Positions 1 through 7,934 of a stretch of 64,000 nt of DNA are shown here, in pieces. The notes below the pieces were generated by a model. The model saw nothing but the letters and a program-made list of their open reading frames with translations. It was not told where the DNA came from and did no database searches. The number at the start of each line of letters is the position of its first letter. Positions within the stretch are counted from its first letter, which is position 1. The stretch is from Chromatiales bacterium. GTDB lineage: Bacteria > Pseudomonadota > Gammaproteobacteria > Steroidobacterales > GCA-2729495. A program made the position numbers and the translations under genes. The stretch is from positions 1-64,000 of the forward strand of contig NZCC01000053.1 in the NCBI GenBank assembly GCA_002688175.1, given 5' to 3'.

Positions 1-268
1 ATGTTATCGGCATTGAGTGGACCGGAGGCAGGGTTATAGCCTGCCTGGTTCCGTCGGCGGAAAGCGGAATTTATGCGCAACAGTATTTTCCTTAATGTAA
101 AGGCATGCATCCGGCGTGTGTCATCCAGTACAGACATAATTACTTGTTCCCGCGTGTGTGCCCCGCCAGATCGACTCTTATTGCATAAAATGTCGGGGTT
201 GGTTGTGTCGCAATATTCAGCAAATACCGATTTGCTTGTCTTGCTCAGGGAGTTGCTACATATTTCAC

Positions 269-358
269 TTTCTGAATAAAGGTATACCCGGTGAAAGCCG
301 GGGACACAAAGCCACCGGTCTACGGAACTCAGTTCTACGATAGCGGGGTTGCCAGAAA
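269..358 (+). promoter_or_regulatory. Cyclic-di-GMP-I (GEMM-I) riboswitch aptamer
   Basis: The hallmark GEMM-I segments occur in the right order. GGTATACC starts at 281, followed by a short stem closed by a GAAA tetraloop (P2), then GGGACACAAAGCC at about 300-313, then a second stem (P3), then TAGCGGGGTTGCC at 341-353. The ends pair as P1 (TTTCTG at 269-274 with CAGAAA at 353-358). These match the Vibrio cholerae Vc2 aptamer closely. By my hand alignment the base equivalent to Vc2 G20 is G, which favours c-di-GMP over cGAMP, but that single base needs a proper alignment. The aptamer overlaps the TTG at 349, so the coding start of the next gene must lie downstream. Two short hairpins between 359 and 432 (AAAAGG...CCTTTT and ACCG...CGGT) may form the expression platform. 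Confidence 0.85.
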
Positions 359-432
359 AAAAGGCCTGTCCTTTTATGTCCGTGCAACCGTCCCGGTCGG
401 TGACAACTCTATTAAGCACGGAGTCAGCAAAC

Positions 433-1782
433 ATGCCACGTAAGATCATCAGCAAGTCCAGAATGCGTACGCAGATTCAGGCTTCGGTCGTTTCGGTTTG
501 TCCGAAATCTATTGATGATGTCATCGCTATTTTGAAAGAGCCCCGGCACTATCCCGGACCGGTACGCGCAGTTGGTTCAAATAGTGGCAGCACGCGAAAT
601 GCGAGCACACATGGAACGTTGCTCGATATGACGGCAATGAAGAGCTTCAGTCGAATTTCTGCAGATACTGTCAGGGTTGGCGCCGGTATGCAGTTGCGTT
701 CGCTGGCCGATCGACTGGCCAGAGATGGGCTGGAACTTGTTGGTGGTTATGAATACCCGGAACGAACAGTGGGAGGGGTGATTAGCAGTGGATCACTTTC
801 AGCTGATATTCCGGGTGATGCGGGACATCTTGCTGCGTCGGTTATCCATTTAACGCTGGTGACGCCACGGGGCAGGGAGATTGAAGTTGGTAAAGACATG
901 CCTGAGTTGTTACGCGCAGTGCGGCAAGGTTATGGGCTCTTTGGTGTGGTTTGCACCGTAACGCTGAAAATCCGTCCGATACGTCCGTATGCCATTCGTA
1001 ATCGGGAATTTGCATTCAGTGAGTTGATGCGCTTCATCCCGGATATGTCCGAGGTAAGGGCCGGCGTCAAGATATTCCTGTTGCCGTTTCGCAACCGCGC
1101 TTTTGTCGAGTTGAGATTTGCCGGCAACGGCGATCAGCAAAGCAGCTTGCTGCCATGGAAGATCAGAGATTGGGCCTGTAATAAGGCAATTCCAGACTTT
1201 GTGCATTCGGTCGGCAGGATTGTGCCAATCAGCAAGCTCCGTGATCCGCTGATCGATGGCTTTAGTGCGGCAGCTCAGAGGCTCGTCAATAAGCGCTTGT
1301 CTGTCGTCGGCAGCAATGCAATGGAGCAAACCGGGCAATTCAGGAAATTACGTCAAGCGACGTCGGTCACTTACAGCAGTTGGCTGTTCCCCGCCGCCCG
1401 GTTTGCACAGGTGGTTTATGCCTATCGGGAATTTTGTTTGCGTCACTATAAGGTGACCGGGTTTCGCTGCGACCTGCCGGGTATAGTCTACCGAATTGGT
1501 CACGATCAAAGTGCGCTACTGTCGCCGAGCCATGATCAGGCTTTGTTTGCGCTCAATCTGCGTTCTACGAATATGGACGGCTGGGATAATTTTCTGCTCG
1601 ACTTTGCAGATCTTGCGGCCAGATTCGACGGTATCCCGTTATTCAATCAGACGCGTGGGATGTTGCCGCGTCATGCGCACGATGCTTATGGCCAGCGGCT
1701 GGTCAGGTTTCGCGAATTACGCCGCCAGCACGATGCCGAAAATCGTTGTCTGAACCAGTTTTTTGCCGAGTATATCGATTGA
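433..1782 (+). CDS. FAD-linked oxidase (VAO/PCMH family), c-di-GMP riboswitch controlled
   Basis: A 449-residue FAD/FMN-containing dehydrogenase of the aldonolactone-oxidase type (FAD_binding_4 fold). The N-terminal half holds the FAD-binding region (VRAVGSNSGSTRN; TVGGVISSGSLSADIPGD; GYGLFGVVCTVTLKIRP). The His that carries covalent FAD in many relatives (GxGHS) appears as Asn in GSNS, so flavin is probably non-covalent. I chose ATG 433 because GGAG lies 9 bases upstream and because the longer frame from TTG 349 begins inside the riboswitch. No signal peptide is visible. Substrate is unknown. The gene stands alone between the riboswitch and a convergent gene, so its expression is expected to follow cellular c-di-GMP. 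Confidence 0.85.
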   Translation: MPRKIISKSRMRTQIQASVVSVCPKSIDDVIAILKEPRHYPGPVRAVGSNSGSTRNASTHGTLLDMTAMKSFSRISADTVRVGAGMQLRSLADRLARDGLELVGGYEYPERTVGGVISSGSLSADIPGDAGHLAASVIHLTLVTPRGREIEVGKDMPELLRAVRQGYGLFGVVCTVTLKIRPIRPYAIRNREFAFSELMRFIPDMSEVRAGVKIFLLPFRNRAFVELRFAGNGDQQSSLLPWKIRDWACNKAIPDFVHSVGRIVPISKLRDPLIDGFSAAAQRLVNKRLSVVGSNAMEQTGQFRKLRQATSVTYSSWLFPAARFAQVVYAYREFCLRHYKVTGFRCDLPGIVYRIGHDQSALLSPSHDQALFALNLRSTNMDGWDNFLLDFADLAARFDGIPLFNQTRGMLPRHAHDAYGQRLVRFRELRRQHDAENRCLNQFFAEYID

Positions 1783-1789
1783 CGGCTAT

Positions 1790-2347
1790 TTACGGGGCAG
1801 CGTCTTCTTTTTGAGTTTTAATGTAATCTGAGAAATCATTCGGTACCTGTTCCTGCAGCATTTTACGCACCATCGTCAGGGGTGACATCGGTGCTTCCGT
1901 GTAAGCCATCAGCTTCCATTTACCATCCTTGCGGTGAAAGACAGCCATGACCCGGTCCCAGCTGGACAAAGCTTTTTGACGTTTGACCTTGATATCAAAA
2001 CGCAGTTTGTAGGTTGCAATAGCCAGGTCATCGGTGAGGTAATTTGCACGTACCTCTGAATACTCGTTACGAATTCCGTCCAGTACCGTAAAGCCCGGTT
2101 TTGGATTGAAATATGCCCTGATCCGCTGCCAGCCATGCATGGGTGGGTCGACTTCTTCTGCCATATAAATCGGGTGCTGATAGTCCTGATCCCACATGCC
2201 AAGCAAGGTGTCGTAATCCTGCCGGTTGTATGCTTCGGCGTAGACATCGAGGAAGGCCTGAATATCAGCCGACAGACTGTCGTCATTTTCCGCTGACGCT
2301 ATACCAGGGATGAGCAGGCTGAACAGAACTATTATCACCAGACGCAT
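1790..2347 (-). CDS. Secreted NTF2/SnoaL-like protein
   Basis: 185 residues with a Sec signal peptide (MRLVIIVLFSLLIPGIASA) followed by a single NTF2-like domain of the SnoaL/DUF4440 kind (FLDVYAEAYNRQDYDTLLGMW; RVMAVFHRKDGKWKLMAY). Such domains are often small-molecule binding pockets or ketosteroid-isomerase-like enzymes; no catalytic residue can be assigned here. It resembles the cytoplasmic protein at 55781-56290, sharing the tryptophan-rich GW segment, the VMAVF..K..GW/KW strand and an (A/G)PMSP tail motif. It converges on the FAD oxidase with 7 bases between stop codons. Function unknown. Confidence 0.8.
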   Translation of the reverse strand: MRLVIIVLFSLLIPGIASAENDDSLSADIQAFLDVYAEAYNRQDYDTLLGMWDQDYQHPIYMAEEVDPPMHGWQRIRAYFNPKPGFTVLDGIRNEYSEVRANYLTDDLAIATYKLRFDIKVKRQKALSSWDRVMAVFHRKDGKWKLMAYTEAPMSPLTMVRKMLQEQVPNDFSDYIKTQKEDAAP

Positions 2348-2535
2348 CTTGTGTGCTCCTTGAGTAAGCTATCGGATCGATAGCAAATATGAATAATAAC
2401 AGTCATATCCCGAGTTTATCCGGAATCCGCTGTACGGGGAGGTTGTCAGGGTAGATTGACGGTAAACAGCTCTATGCCTATCTTCGCAGTAGAATTCCTG
2501 GTCAGAAGGGCTATTGTCAATAGCGAATTGCAAAA

Positions 2536-3330
2536 ATGCAGCAACTTAAAATACTGGCCATTGTTGGTTCATACCGAAATGAAGAGAGCTACAGCTTCAA
2601 GACACTGAGGCTCATTGAGGAGTGCATGAATGCTTTGCAGCCAACGCAGTTTGAATATGTATTCCTGCAGCGGATTGGACTGCCATTCTGCGATGGCTGT
2701 TTGTCCTGTGTTCGAGACGGTGAGGAGTTCTGTCCGGAATTTTCAGTAATTGGCCCGCTGGTAAAAAAAATTGAAGAAGCGGACGGTATTGCATTGGCCG
2801 CGCCTGTGTATACATTTAATGTAACCGGGCTGATGAAAAACTTTTGTGAATATTTTATGTTCAAGCGCAATCGGCCAAGTTTTTTCGGCAAAAAAGCAAT
2901 TGTCGTCACGGCGGCTTCAGGCGGAGGTCACAAGGTGGTGCTGGATTTCCTGCAAAGTACTGCCGCTGCCTGGGGGTGCGATGTCGTTGGGCGACTGGGT
3001 ATATCGTCATCACAGATGCAGCGTGAGATATATAAGGAGAAAGTTGCTGTTGCGACTCAGGATATGGTAGAAAAGTTTTTAACGGGCATTGTCAAAGCAG
3101 ATCAGCAATCACCGGATTTCGCTACTCTGATCAATTTTCGCGCTATGCAGGTCATGACAAATGCTATACAAACAACCATAAATTATCGTTATTGGTCTGA
3201 GCGTGGCTGGTTAGAAGCGAATTACTATACCGATGTGCCAATGAATCCTGTCACCCGGTTGGCAGTGGGTTTTATTGCATGGCGGATTCGCAGAGCAAGA
3301 AAGAAAGGAAAAATCAGTCCCATACGGTAA
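2536..3330 (+). CDS. NADPH-dependent FMN reductase / iron-sulfur flavoprotein family
   Basis: 264 residues with a flavodoxin-like fold. The FMN phosphate loop is IVGSYRNEESYSFKT at the N terminus, followed by CDGCLSC, a cysteine pair at the place where iron-sulfur flavoproteins carry their cluster ligands, and APVYTFNVTGLMKNF, the second FMN contact. The basic C-terminal extension after about residue 190 is longer than in most family members. Probably an NAD(P)H-dependent flavin or quinone reductase; whether a cluster is bound is uncertain. It begins a plus-strand run that continues through 7911. Confidence 0.8.
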   Translation: MQQLKILAIVGSYRNEESYSFKTLRLIEECMNALQPTQFEYVFLQRIGLPFCDGCLSCVRDGEEFCPEFSVIGPLVKKIEEADGIALAAPVYTFNVTGLMKNFCEYFMFKRNRPSFFGKKAIVVTAASGGGHKVVLDFLQSTAAAWGCDVVGRLGISSSQMQREIYKEKVAVATQDMVEKFLTGIVKADQQSPDFATLINFRAMQVMTNAIQTTINYRYWSERGWLEANYYTDVPMNPVTRLAVGFIAWRIRRARKKGKISPIR

Positions 3331-3385
3331 AATCGCGAATCGTCAGGGGGGTAGCGCCTGACTTGCTTGGCAGGAGGGTTCAGGA

Positions 3386-5185
3386 ATGGCGAAATTTTCA
3401 ATAACCATCGGCATGGTTTCGATTGTATTGTTCATGCAGATGTTTGCTCAGGCTGCTTTCTCTGCCGGAGATCCGGTGCGTGGTAAGCAACTTGCGACAC
3501 AGTGTTTCGCCTGCCATGGTGTCGATGGCAATAGTCCTTCGCCGGTCAACCCGAAGATCGGTGGACAGCATGAGCAGTATCTATTACTTGCGCTGAAGGC
3601 TTACGTTGATGGTACACGGCCGAATTCTTTGATGAGTGGTGCGGTCCTTGACAAGAGCGAGCAGGAACTTGAGGACATGGCCGCTTATTTTGCGGCTCAG
3701 AAAGCAGTAACTGCGCCCGATCAGAAAGAAAGTGCGAAGAAATCCGAACCGCCAGGAGGGCCCGGCGGTCCCGGTATGGCGATGCGTTTCAATTATGGTG
3801 AACGCGATGCGGAATTTATCAGCATGCTGGCTCGAGTTCGTGACTATGAACAGCATCGACAGCTGGATTTAAGTGCTGACCTGTGCCGCGCACCTGAAGA
3901 TATGCCAGTAGACCGTGATCTTGATAACGACGGTCTGGCTGATCGATATGATGCAGCGCCGACCTCAGCCGGGGAATTCGTGGCTGATCGCAATCAGGAT
4001 GGTTATTACGAGATATGCAATATCCAGCAGTTGGCGGCGATCGCGACGCTGGGTACGGCAGATGGCGCCAGGACCACGCTGTCGTTTGAGGATCGGCGTA
4101 ACCGTTCTTACCAGCTCATGACCGACCTCGATGCGGCTGGTATCGAGTTTGAGCCAATTGGCAACTGCGGGCCAACCGGTAACTGTATGCGCACGATGGG
4201 GCAATTCGGTTATGCGGGGGTATTCGACGGACGCGGACATGTCATCCGTAACCTGTCGATAAGTGCGCCGGAACGCGGCGGCGTTGGTCTGTTTGGTGTG
4301 CTCGGTGCATCCGGTATCGTTATGCACCTGTCGCTGGAGAATGCTCGTGTAGCGGGTCGTGCAGGTGTTGGCGCAATCGTCGGGTCAAATTTCGGCACGT
4401 TGTATTTTTGCTCGGCTTCCGGTGAGACAAGTGGCATGATGGCGATCGGCGGCCTGGTCGGCGGCAGCGGCGGCCTCGTTTACAGGGGTTATTATTCCGG
4501 GCGTGTTAATGCCAGGCAGGCGGGTGGTGGCCTCGTCGGTGATATGACCGGTGCAGTGTTCAGCAGTGAAACCTCTATTGAAATCAGCGGGATACGCGGT
4601 ATCGGCGGGCTGGTCGGTTTGAACACTTTCGGCAGTGTGCTGGACAGCCATGCTGCTGGTACCGTCAAGGGCAGCAACGACATTGGCGGACTGGTTGGCG
4701 TCAATACCGATGCGAAAGTCAGGAATAGCTTCGCTGCCGTACGCGTCCTCGGTGACTCGACCAACATTGGTGGGTTGGTTGGTTTCAACTCGCAAAGCAT
4801 CGTGCGTAATGGCTATGCGACAGGAGATGTCAGCGGCGTTGATGCTGTGGGCGGCCTGGTCGGACGCAACAAGGGTATCGTGGCGAACGGTTATGCAACG
4901 GGCATGGTATCGGGGTCCGGGAAGGCTGGAGCAGTTGTGGGTGTTATTGTCGAAGGTGATGTTATTGGGACTTACGACCCTGAATCGTCGCAGCTCGTAA
5001 ATCTGACCGGGGAGTCAACCGGCTGGGCGCCCAATGAACTACCAGCCAGCAAACCTTTGCAGTATTTCTGTGACAGTAACGGCAATGGCTTTATTGACCC
5101 GGCAGAACGCGTGACGAAGAACTACATCTGGAGCTTTGGCGGCCCACAAGAACTGCCGCAGATTCAATGTTCAGACAGAGGGTAG
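3386..5185 (+). CDS. Cytochrome c domain fused to GLUG-repeat beta-helix
   Basis: 599 residues. A signal peptide (to about residue 27) precedes a class I cytochrome c domain of the c4/c553 type, with heme site CFACH at 40-44 and a likely Met axial ligand at 83 (SLMSG). A Gly/Pro linker follows (about 118-130), then an acidic Ca-binding-like segment (DRDLDNDGLADRYD), then from about residue 270 to 530 a series of roughly 25-30-residue repeats containing GGLVG, the GLUG motif of adhesin-like beta-helices. A second acidic motif (DSNGNGFIDPAE) is near the C terminus. The likely location is periplasmic or surface-exposed. Electron transfer joined to a repeat scaffold is unusual. Partner enzyme unknown. 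Confidence 0.85.
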   Translation: MAKFSITIGMVSIVLFMQMFAQAAFSAGDPVRGKQLATQCFACHGVDGNSPSPVNPKIGGQHEQYLLLALKAYVDGTRPNSLMSGAVLDKSEQELEDMAAYFAAQKAVTAPDQKESAKKSEPPGGPGGPGMAMRFNYGERDAEFISMLARVRDYEQHRQLDLSADLCRAPEDMPVDRDLDNDGLADRYDAAPTSAGEFVADRNQDGYYEICNIQQLAAIATLGTADGARTTLSFEDRRNRSYQLMTDLDAAGIEFEPIGNCGPTGNCMRTMGQFGYAGVFDGRGHVIRNLSISAPERGGVGLFGVLGASGIVMHLSLENARVAGRAGVGAIVGSNFGTLYFCSASGETSGMMAIGGLVGGSGGLVYRGYYSGRVNARQAGGGLVGDMTGAVFSSETSIEISGIRGIGGLVGLNTFGSVLDSHAAGTVKGSNDIGGLVGVNTDAKVRNSFAAVRVLGDSTNIGGLVGFNSQSIVRNGYATGDVSGVDAVGGLVGRNKGIVANGYATGMVSGSGKAGAVVGVIVEGDVIGTYDPESSQLVNLTGESTGWAPNELPASKPLQYFCDSNGNGFIDPAERVTKNYIWSFGGPQELPQIQCSDRG

Positions 5186-5248
5186 CGTCGCAATTTTCGG
5201 TAAATCAGATGTATGACAGACTTGAGCAAGGTAGATATGGGGGTACTC

Positions 5249-6298
5249 ATGAATGATTTGAGTTGGGGGCAACGAATTTTATCAACAGTGATGGTGATCT
5301 TTGTTGCAACAGTGTCGCTGCTGACGGTGACAACCGTGCAAGCCGGAGATGAGCGGGTTTCAACGGCTGGTGCATTTGCCGCCGGTGATATTTTTGTGGC
5401 AGCAACGGTCATGGATGTGCCTGATGATGATCATGCCGGCACCGGTCGCCTGTTACAGTTTGACGCTGATTTAAAATTCAAGGGCGTGTTATGGGTTGCG
5501 GAAACAACGCATAAAATTGGTGGCCTGACATTTGGCCCGGATGGAACGTTGTGGGGTTCTGCGCCAATTTCATGGCAGGTCATTGAGATTGATACAAATG
5601 CCAAGCAGAAACCGATCAGGTCTTTTGCGCAACGACCATTTAGCAGTGTTACGTTTGCTCCGGATGGCACTTTGTTGTTCGCTGAACATCTGATCGGTAG
5701 CAAGACCAGCATTTCCTTTAATACCACCCATTTCAATCTCCTGCCGGGCGATAAGGTGATCGGCCACGGCAATATTCTGCGCTTTAGTGCCGATGGTAAA
5801 TTTATCGAGGAGTATGAGACGGATACTCATGGCGGGGTGGTGGGCATCCACGGGGTTACCAGTACCGTGTTGACAGATGACGGCAAGCGCATGATTTATA
5901 TTTCCGAGACCGGTAATCGAGTCATGCAGTACGATCTCGAAAACAGGCAGCAACTGTCGGACCTGGCCGATTTCGGTAAGGTTGAGGATGCACCATCCAT
6001 GCTTCTGGTCATGGCGCAAATGCCCGGCGGTGACCTGGTCATTGGTACTGGTACCACCGTTGTGCTCCTGAATCAGTATTCAGGTGAGATTACCCGTGAA
6101 ATCAAGATGGATCGTATGGGCTGGGCAGCTGTCGCGCCCTCGATTGATCCGGGCTACCTGTTACTTGGTAATTTCTTTGACGGTGAATTCGTCAAACTGC
6201 GTGTGGAAGATGGTGTGATAGTTGCACGTAACACTATTGATGAAGAGCGTTCGTTGTCGGGTATAGCGCAATATCCCGGCTCGCTGGCCAGCCACTGA
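5249..6298 (+). CDS. Secreted SMP-30/NHL-like beta-propeller protein
   Basis: About 349 residues from ATG 5249; earlier in-frame ATGs at 5213 and 5237 are possible, but G-rich sequence lies just upstream of 5249. The N terminus is a signal peptide or anchor (residues about 9-33 hydrophobic, ending VQA). The rest has repeating blades with FGPDGTLW, FAPDGTLLFAE, LRFSADGKFIEEY and MIYISETGNRVMQYD, typical of SMP-30/gluconolactonase/NHL propellers. Periplasmic. Enzyme activity cannot be inferred because metal ligands are not clear to me. It follows the cytochrome c/GLUG gene at close spacing and is probably co-transcribed. Confidence 0.75.
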   Translation: MNDLSWGQRILSTVMVIFVATVSLLTVTTVQAGDERVSTAGAFAAGDIFVAATVMDVPDDDHAGTGRLLQFDADLKFKGVLWVAETTHKIGGLTFGPDGTLWGSAPISWQVIEIDTNAKQKPIRSFAQRPFSSVTFAPDGTLLFAEHLIGSKTSISFNTTHFNLLPGDKVIGHGNILRFSADGKFIEEYETDTHGGVVGIHGVTSTVLTDDGKRMIYISETGNRVMQYDLENRQQLSDLADFGKVEDAPSMLLVMAQMPGGDLVIGTGTTVVLLNQYSGEITREIKMDRMGWAAVAPSIDPGYLLLGNFFDGEFVKLRVEDGVIVARNTIDEERSLSGIAQYPGSLASH

Positions 6299-6312
6299 GT
6301 GAGTTATAGGGT

Positions 6313-7101
6313 ATGAAAATATTTCTGAGATTTATTGGCGCATTATTTCTGCTCCTGATACTGGTTATTGGTGGCGTTGCGTTGACCCTGGAGGCCAGTT
6401 TGCCGACCAACGCGATTGACCTGCGACCAATGTCAAAGACGCCGATAACAAGTGAAGCCACATCGATCCTGATATTTGGTGCGACACGTAATACCGGATT
6501 GATGGTTGCACGCTTGCTGGAGGCGCGCGGTGAAAATGTCACGGCATTTGTCAGGCCTGTATCGGATACCACGGAGCTTAAGAAAATCGGTGTGGAATTG
6601 GTTGTCGGCGATGCGATGGATATCGCGACGGTGCAAGCGGCGTTCGAAGGCCGTGATTACGAGGCTGTATTGACGACTATCGGTTGCCTGAGTTGTGTTC
6701 CACCGTCTGATTATCAGGCTAATGCAAATGTCATCAAGGCCGCGATGCAAGCCGGGGTCAGGCGCCTGGTGCTCGTTACCTCAATCGGCAGCGGAGATAG
6801 CCTGGCTGCGGTACCGGCCCTGTCGGCTCGCTTTCTGGCTAAAACGATACCGCTGAAAACACATGCGGAGGAGGATCTGCGTGCGAGCGGTCTCGAATAC
6901 ACGATTATTCGCCCTGGCGGTTTACGTTCGGGTCGACGCACTGGTCATGGCACACTCAGTGAAGACCGGGATGTATTTGGCTATATCTTTCGCGAAGATT
7001 TGGCAGAGTTAATCGTGTCAGTGTTTGATGATAGCGCTACGATCGGCAAGACACTGGCAGCCGTCGATGCCTACCGGCGGTTCCCCTGGGATAATGAATA
7101 G
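6313..7101 (+). CDS. Membrane-anchored NAD(P)-binding (NmrA/SDR-like) protein
   Basis: 262 residues. A single N-terminal hydrophobic helix (about 6-28) precedes an atypical SDR domain of the NAD(P)H-binding PF13460 kind: SILIFGATRNTGLMVARLL is the dinucleotide loop, then ADxMD-like VVGDAMD and LVLVTSIGSGD. No clear YxxxK catalytic pair. With only an N-terminal anchor the domain might face the periplasm, which would be odd for an NAD(P) protein, or remain cytoplasmic if the topology is inverted. It starts 15 bases after the propeller gene. Confidence 0.75.
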   Translation: MKIFLRFIGALFLLLILVIGGVALTLEASLPTNAIDLRPMSKTPITSEATSILIFGATRNTGLMVARLLEARGENVTAFVRPVSDTTELKKIGVELVVGDAMDIATVQAAFEGRDYEAVLTTIGCLSCVPPSDYQANANVIKAAMQAGVRRLVLVTSIGSGDSLAAVPALSARFLAKTIPLKTHAEEDLRASGLEYTIIRPGGLRSGRRTGHGTLSEDRDVFGYIFREDLAELIVSVFDDSATIGKTLAAVDAYRRFPWDNE

Positions 7102-7197
7102 ACAAACATAACCGGCCAGGCTTTCTTCTTTGCGGTCCGGTTACAGCTTCTCGTGACGGGATACTGTCGTGAAACTCTTTCCTGACTGGAGTATTTG

Positions 7198-7911
7198 ATG
7201 CTGTCGTTAGCCTACCTGGTAATTGCCGTTGTTGATCTGGCCCTGTTGGTCTGGGCCATCAGCTTGTGTCGCCGGTATCCTTGCCCTGGTCTTATTCTGG
7301 CTACCGTGCCACTGACGCTGATGTGGTTTGATAACCTGACAATTGGCCTCGGCAGTACCCTCGGTGAAGGCCCTGTATTGCTGGCAATGAATACCGTGCG
7401 GTTCATTGCTCACTATATAGGTTTGCCGATGACGTTTATCGCGATCGGTTCGATGGCGCGGCAAGCCGGATTTGGATGGGCAAAGCCGAAATGGGTGATG
7501 GCGGCTTTCTGCTTGCTGGCGACTTATTTCATTGCGCATGATCTGTGGCTGTTCTCGGCGACAACATTCTATCCGTCATGTTTTGCCGATACGTTGCGGT
7601 ACACAACACATATTGCGGACTATACGGCCTGCAGTCCCGACGCATCGATCGGGGCAGGAATAAAAATGTCCCCAATTCCGGCGATAACCCTGTCGAATTT
7701 CCTCATCGTATTTGGTATTTATTTGTGGGTAAAAATCGGCTGGAAATGGCTGGCGCTGGGGTCGATAGGTGCGCTGGGATTTTTTGCCGTACCGTATCCT
7801 TTGACCGGCGGGATCGTTGGTAATGCCGGTGAACCGATCATTAGCGGCGCAATCATAATGACAGCATCTTATATTTGCAGACGGTTCGGGATTGGCGAGA
7901 CATCAGGCTGA
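7198..7911 (+). CDS. Multi-pass membrane protein, unknown function
   Basis: About 237 residues from ATG 7198, which has GGAG six bases upstream; the preceding TTG codon is less likely. Six or more hydrophobic segments are visible (for example LAYLVIAVVDLALLVWAI, WVMAAFCLLATYFIAH and ITLSNFLIVFGIYLWV). There are no recognisable catalytic motifs. Last gene of the plus-strand run; the next gene is convergent. I do not recognise the family. Confidence 0.7.
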   Translation: MLSLAYLVIAVVDLALLVWAISLCRRYPCPGLILATVPLTLMWFDNLTIGLGSTLGEGPVLLAMNTVRFIAHYIGLPMTFIAIGSMARQAGFGWAKPKWVMAAFCLLATYFIAHDLWLFSATTFYPSCFADTLRYTTHIADYTACSPDASIGAGIKMSPIPAITLSNFLIVFGIYLWVKIGWKWLALGSIGALGFFAVPYPLTGGIVGNAGEPIISGAIIMTASYICRRFGIGETSG

Positions 7912-7934
7912 AAGGCCTGCTATGAATGGCTTGC

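Noticed and set aside
3-95. Open frame at the left edge that could be the end of an upstream gene
   Set aside because: Only about 30 codons with no recognisable family pattern, no compositional support and no stop-site context.
349-432. TTG-initiated extension of the FAD oxidase
   Set aside because: The TTG lies inside the riboswitch aptamer and has no ribosome-binding site; ATG 433 has GGAG at good spacing.
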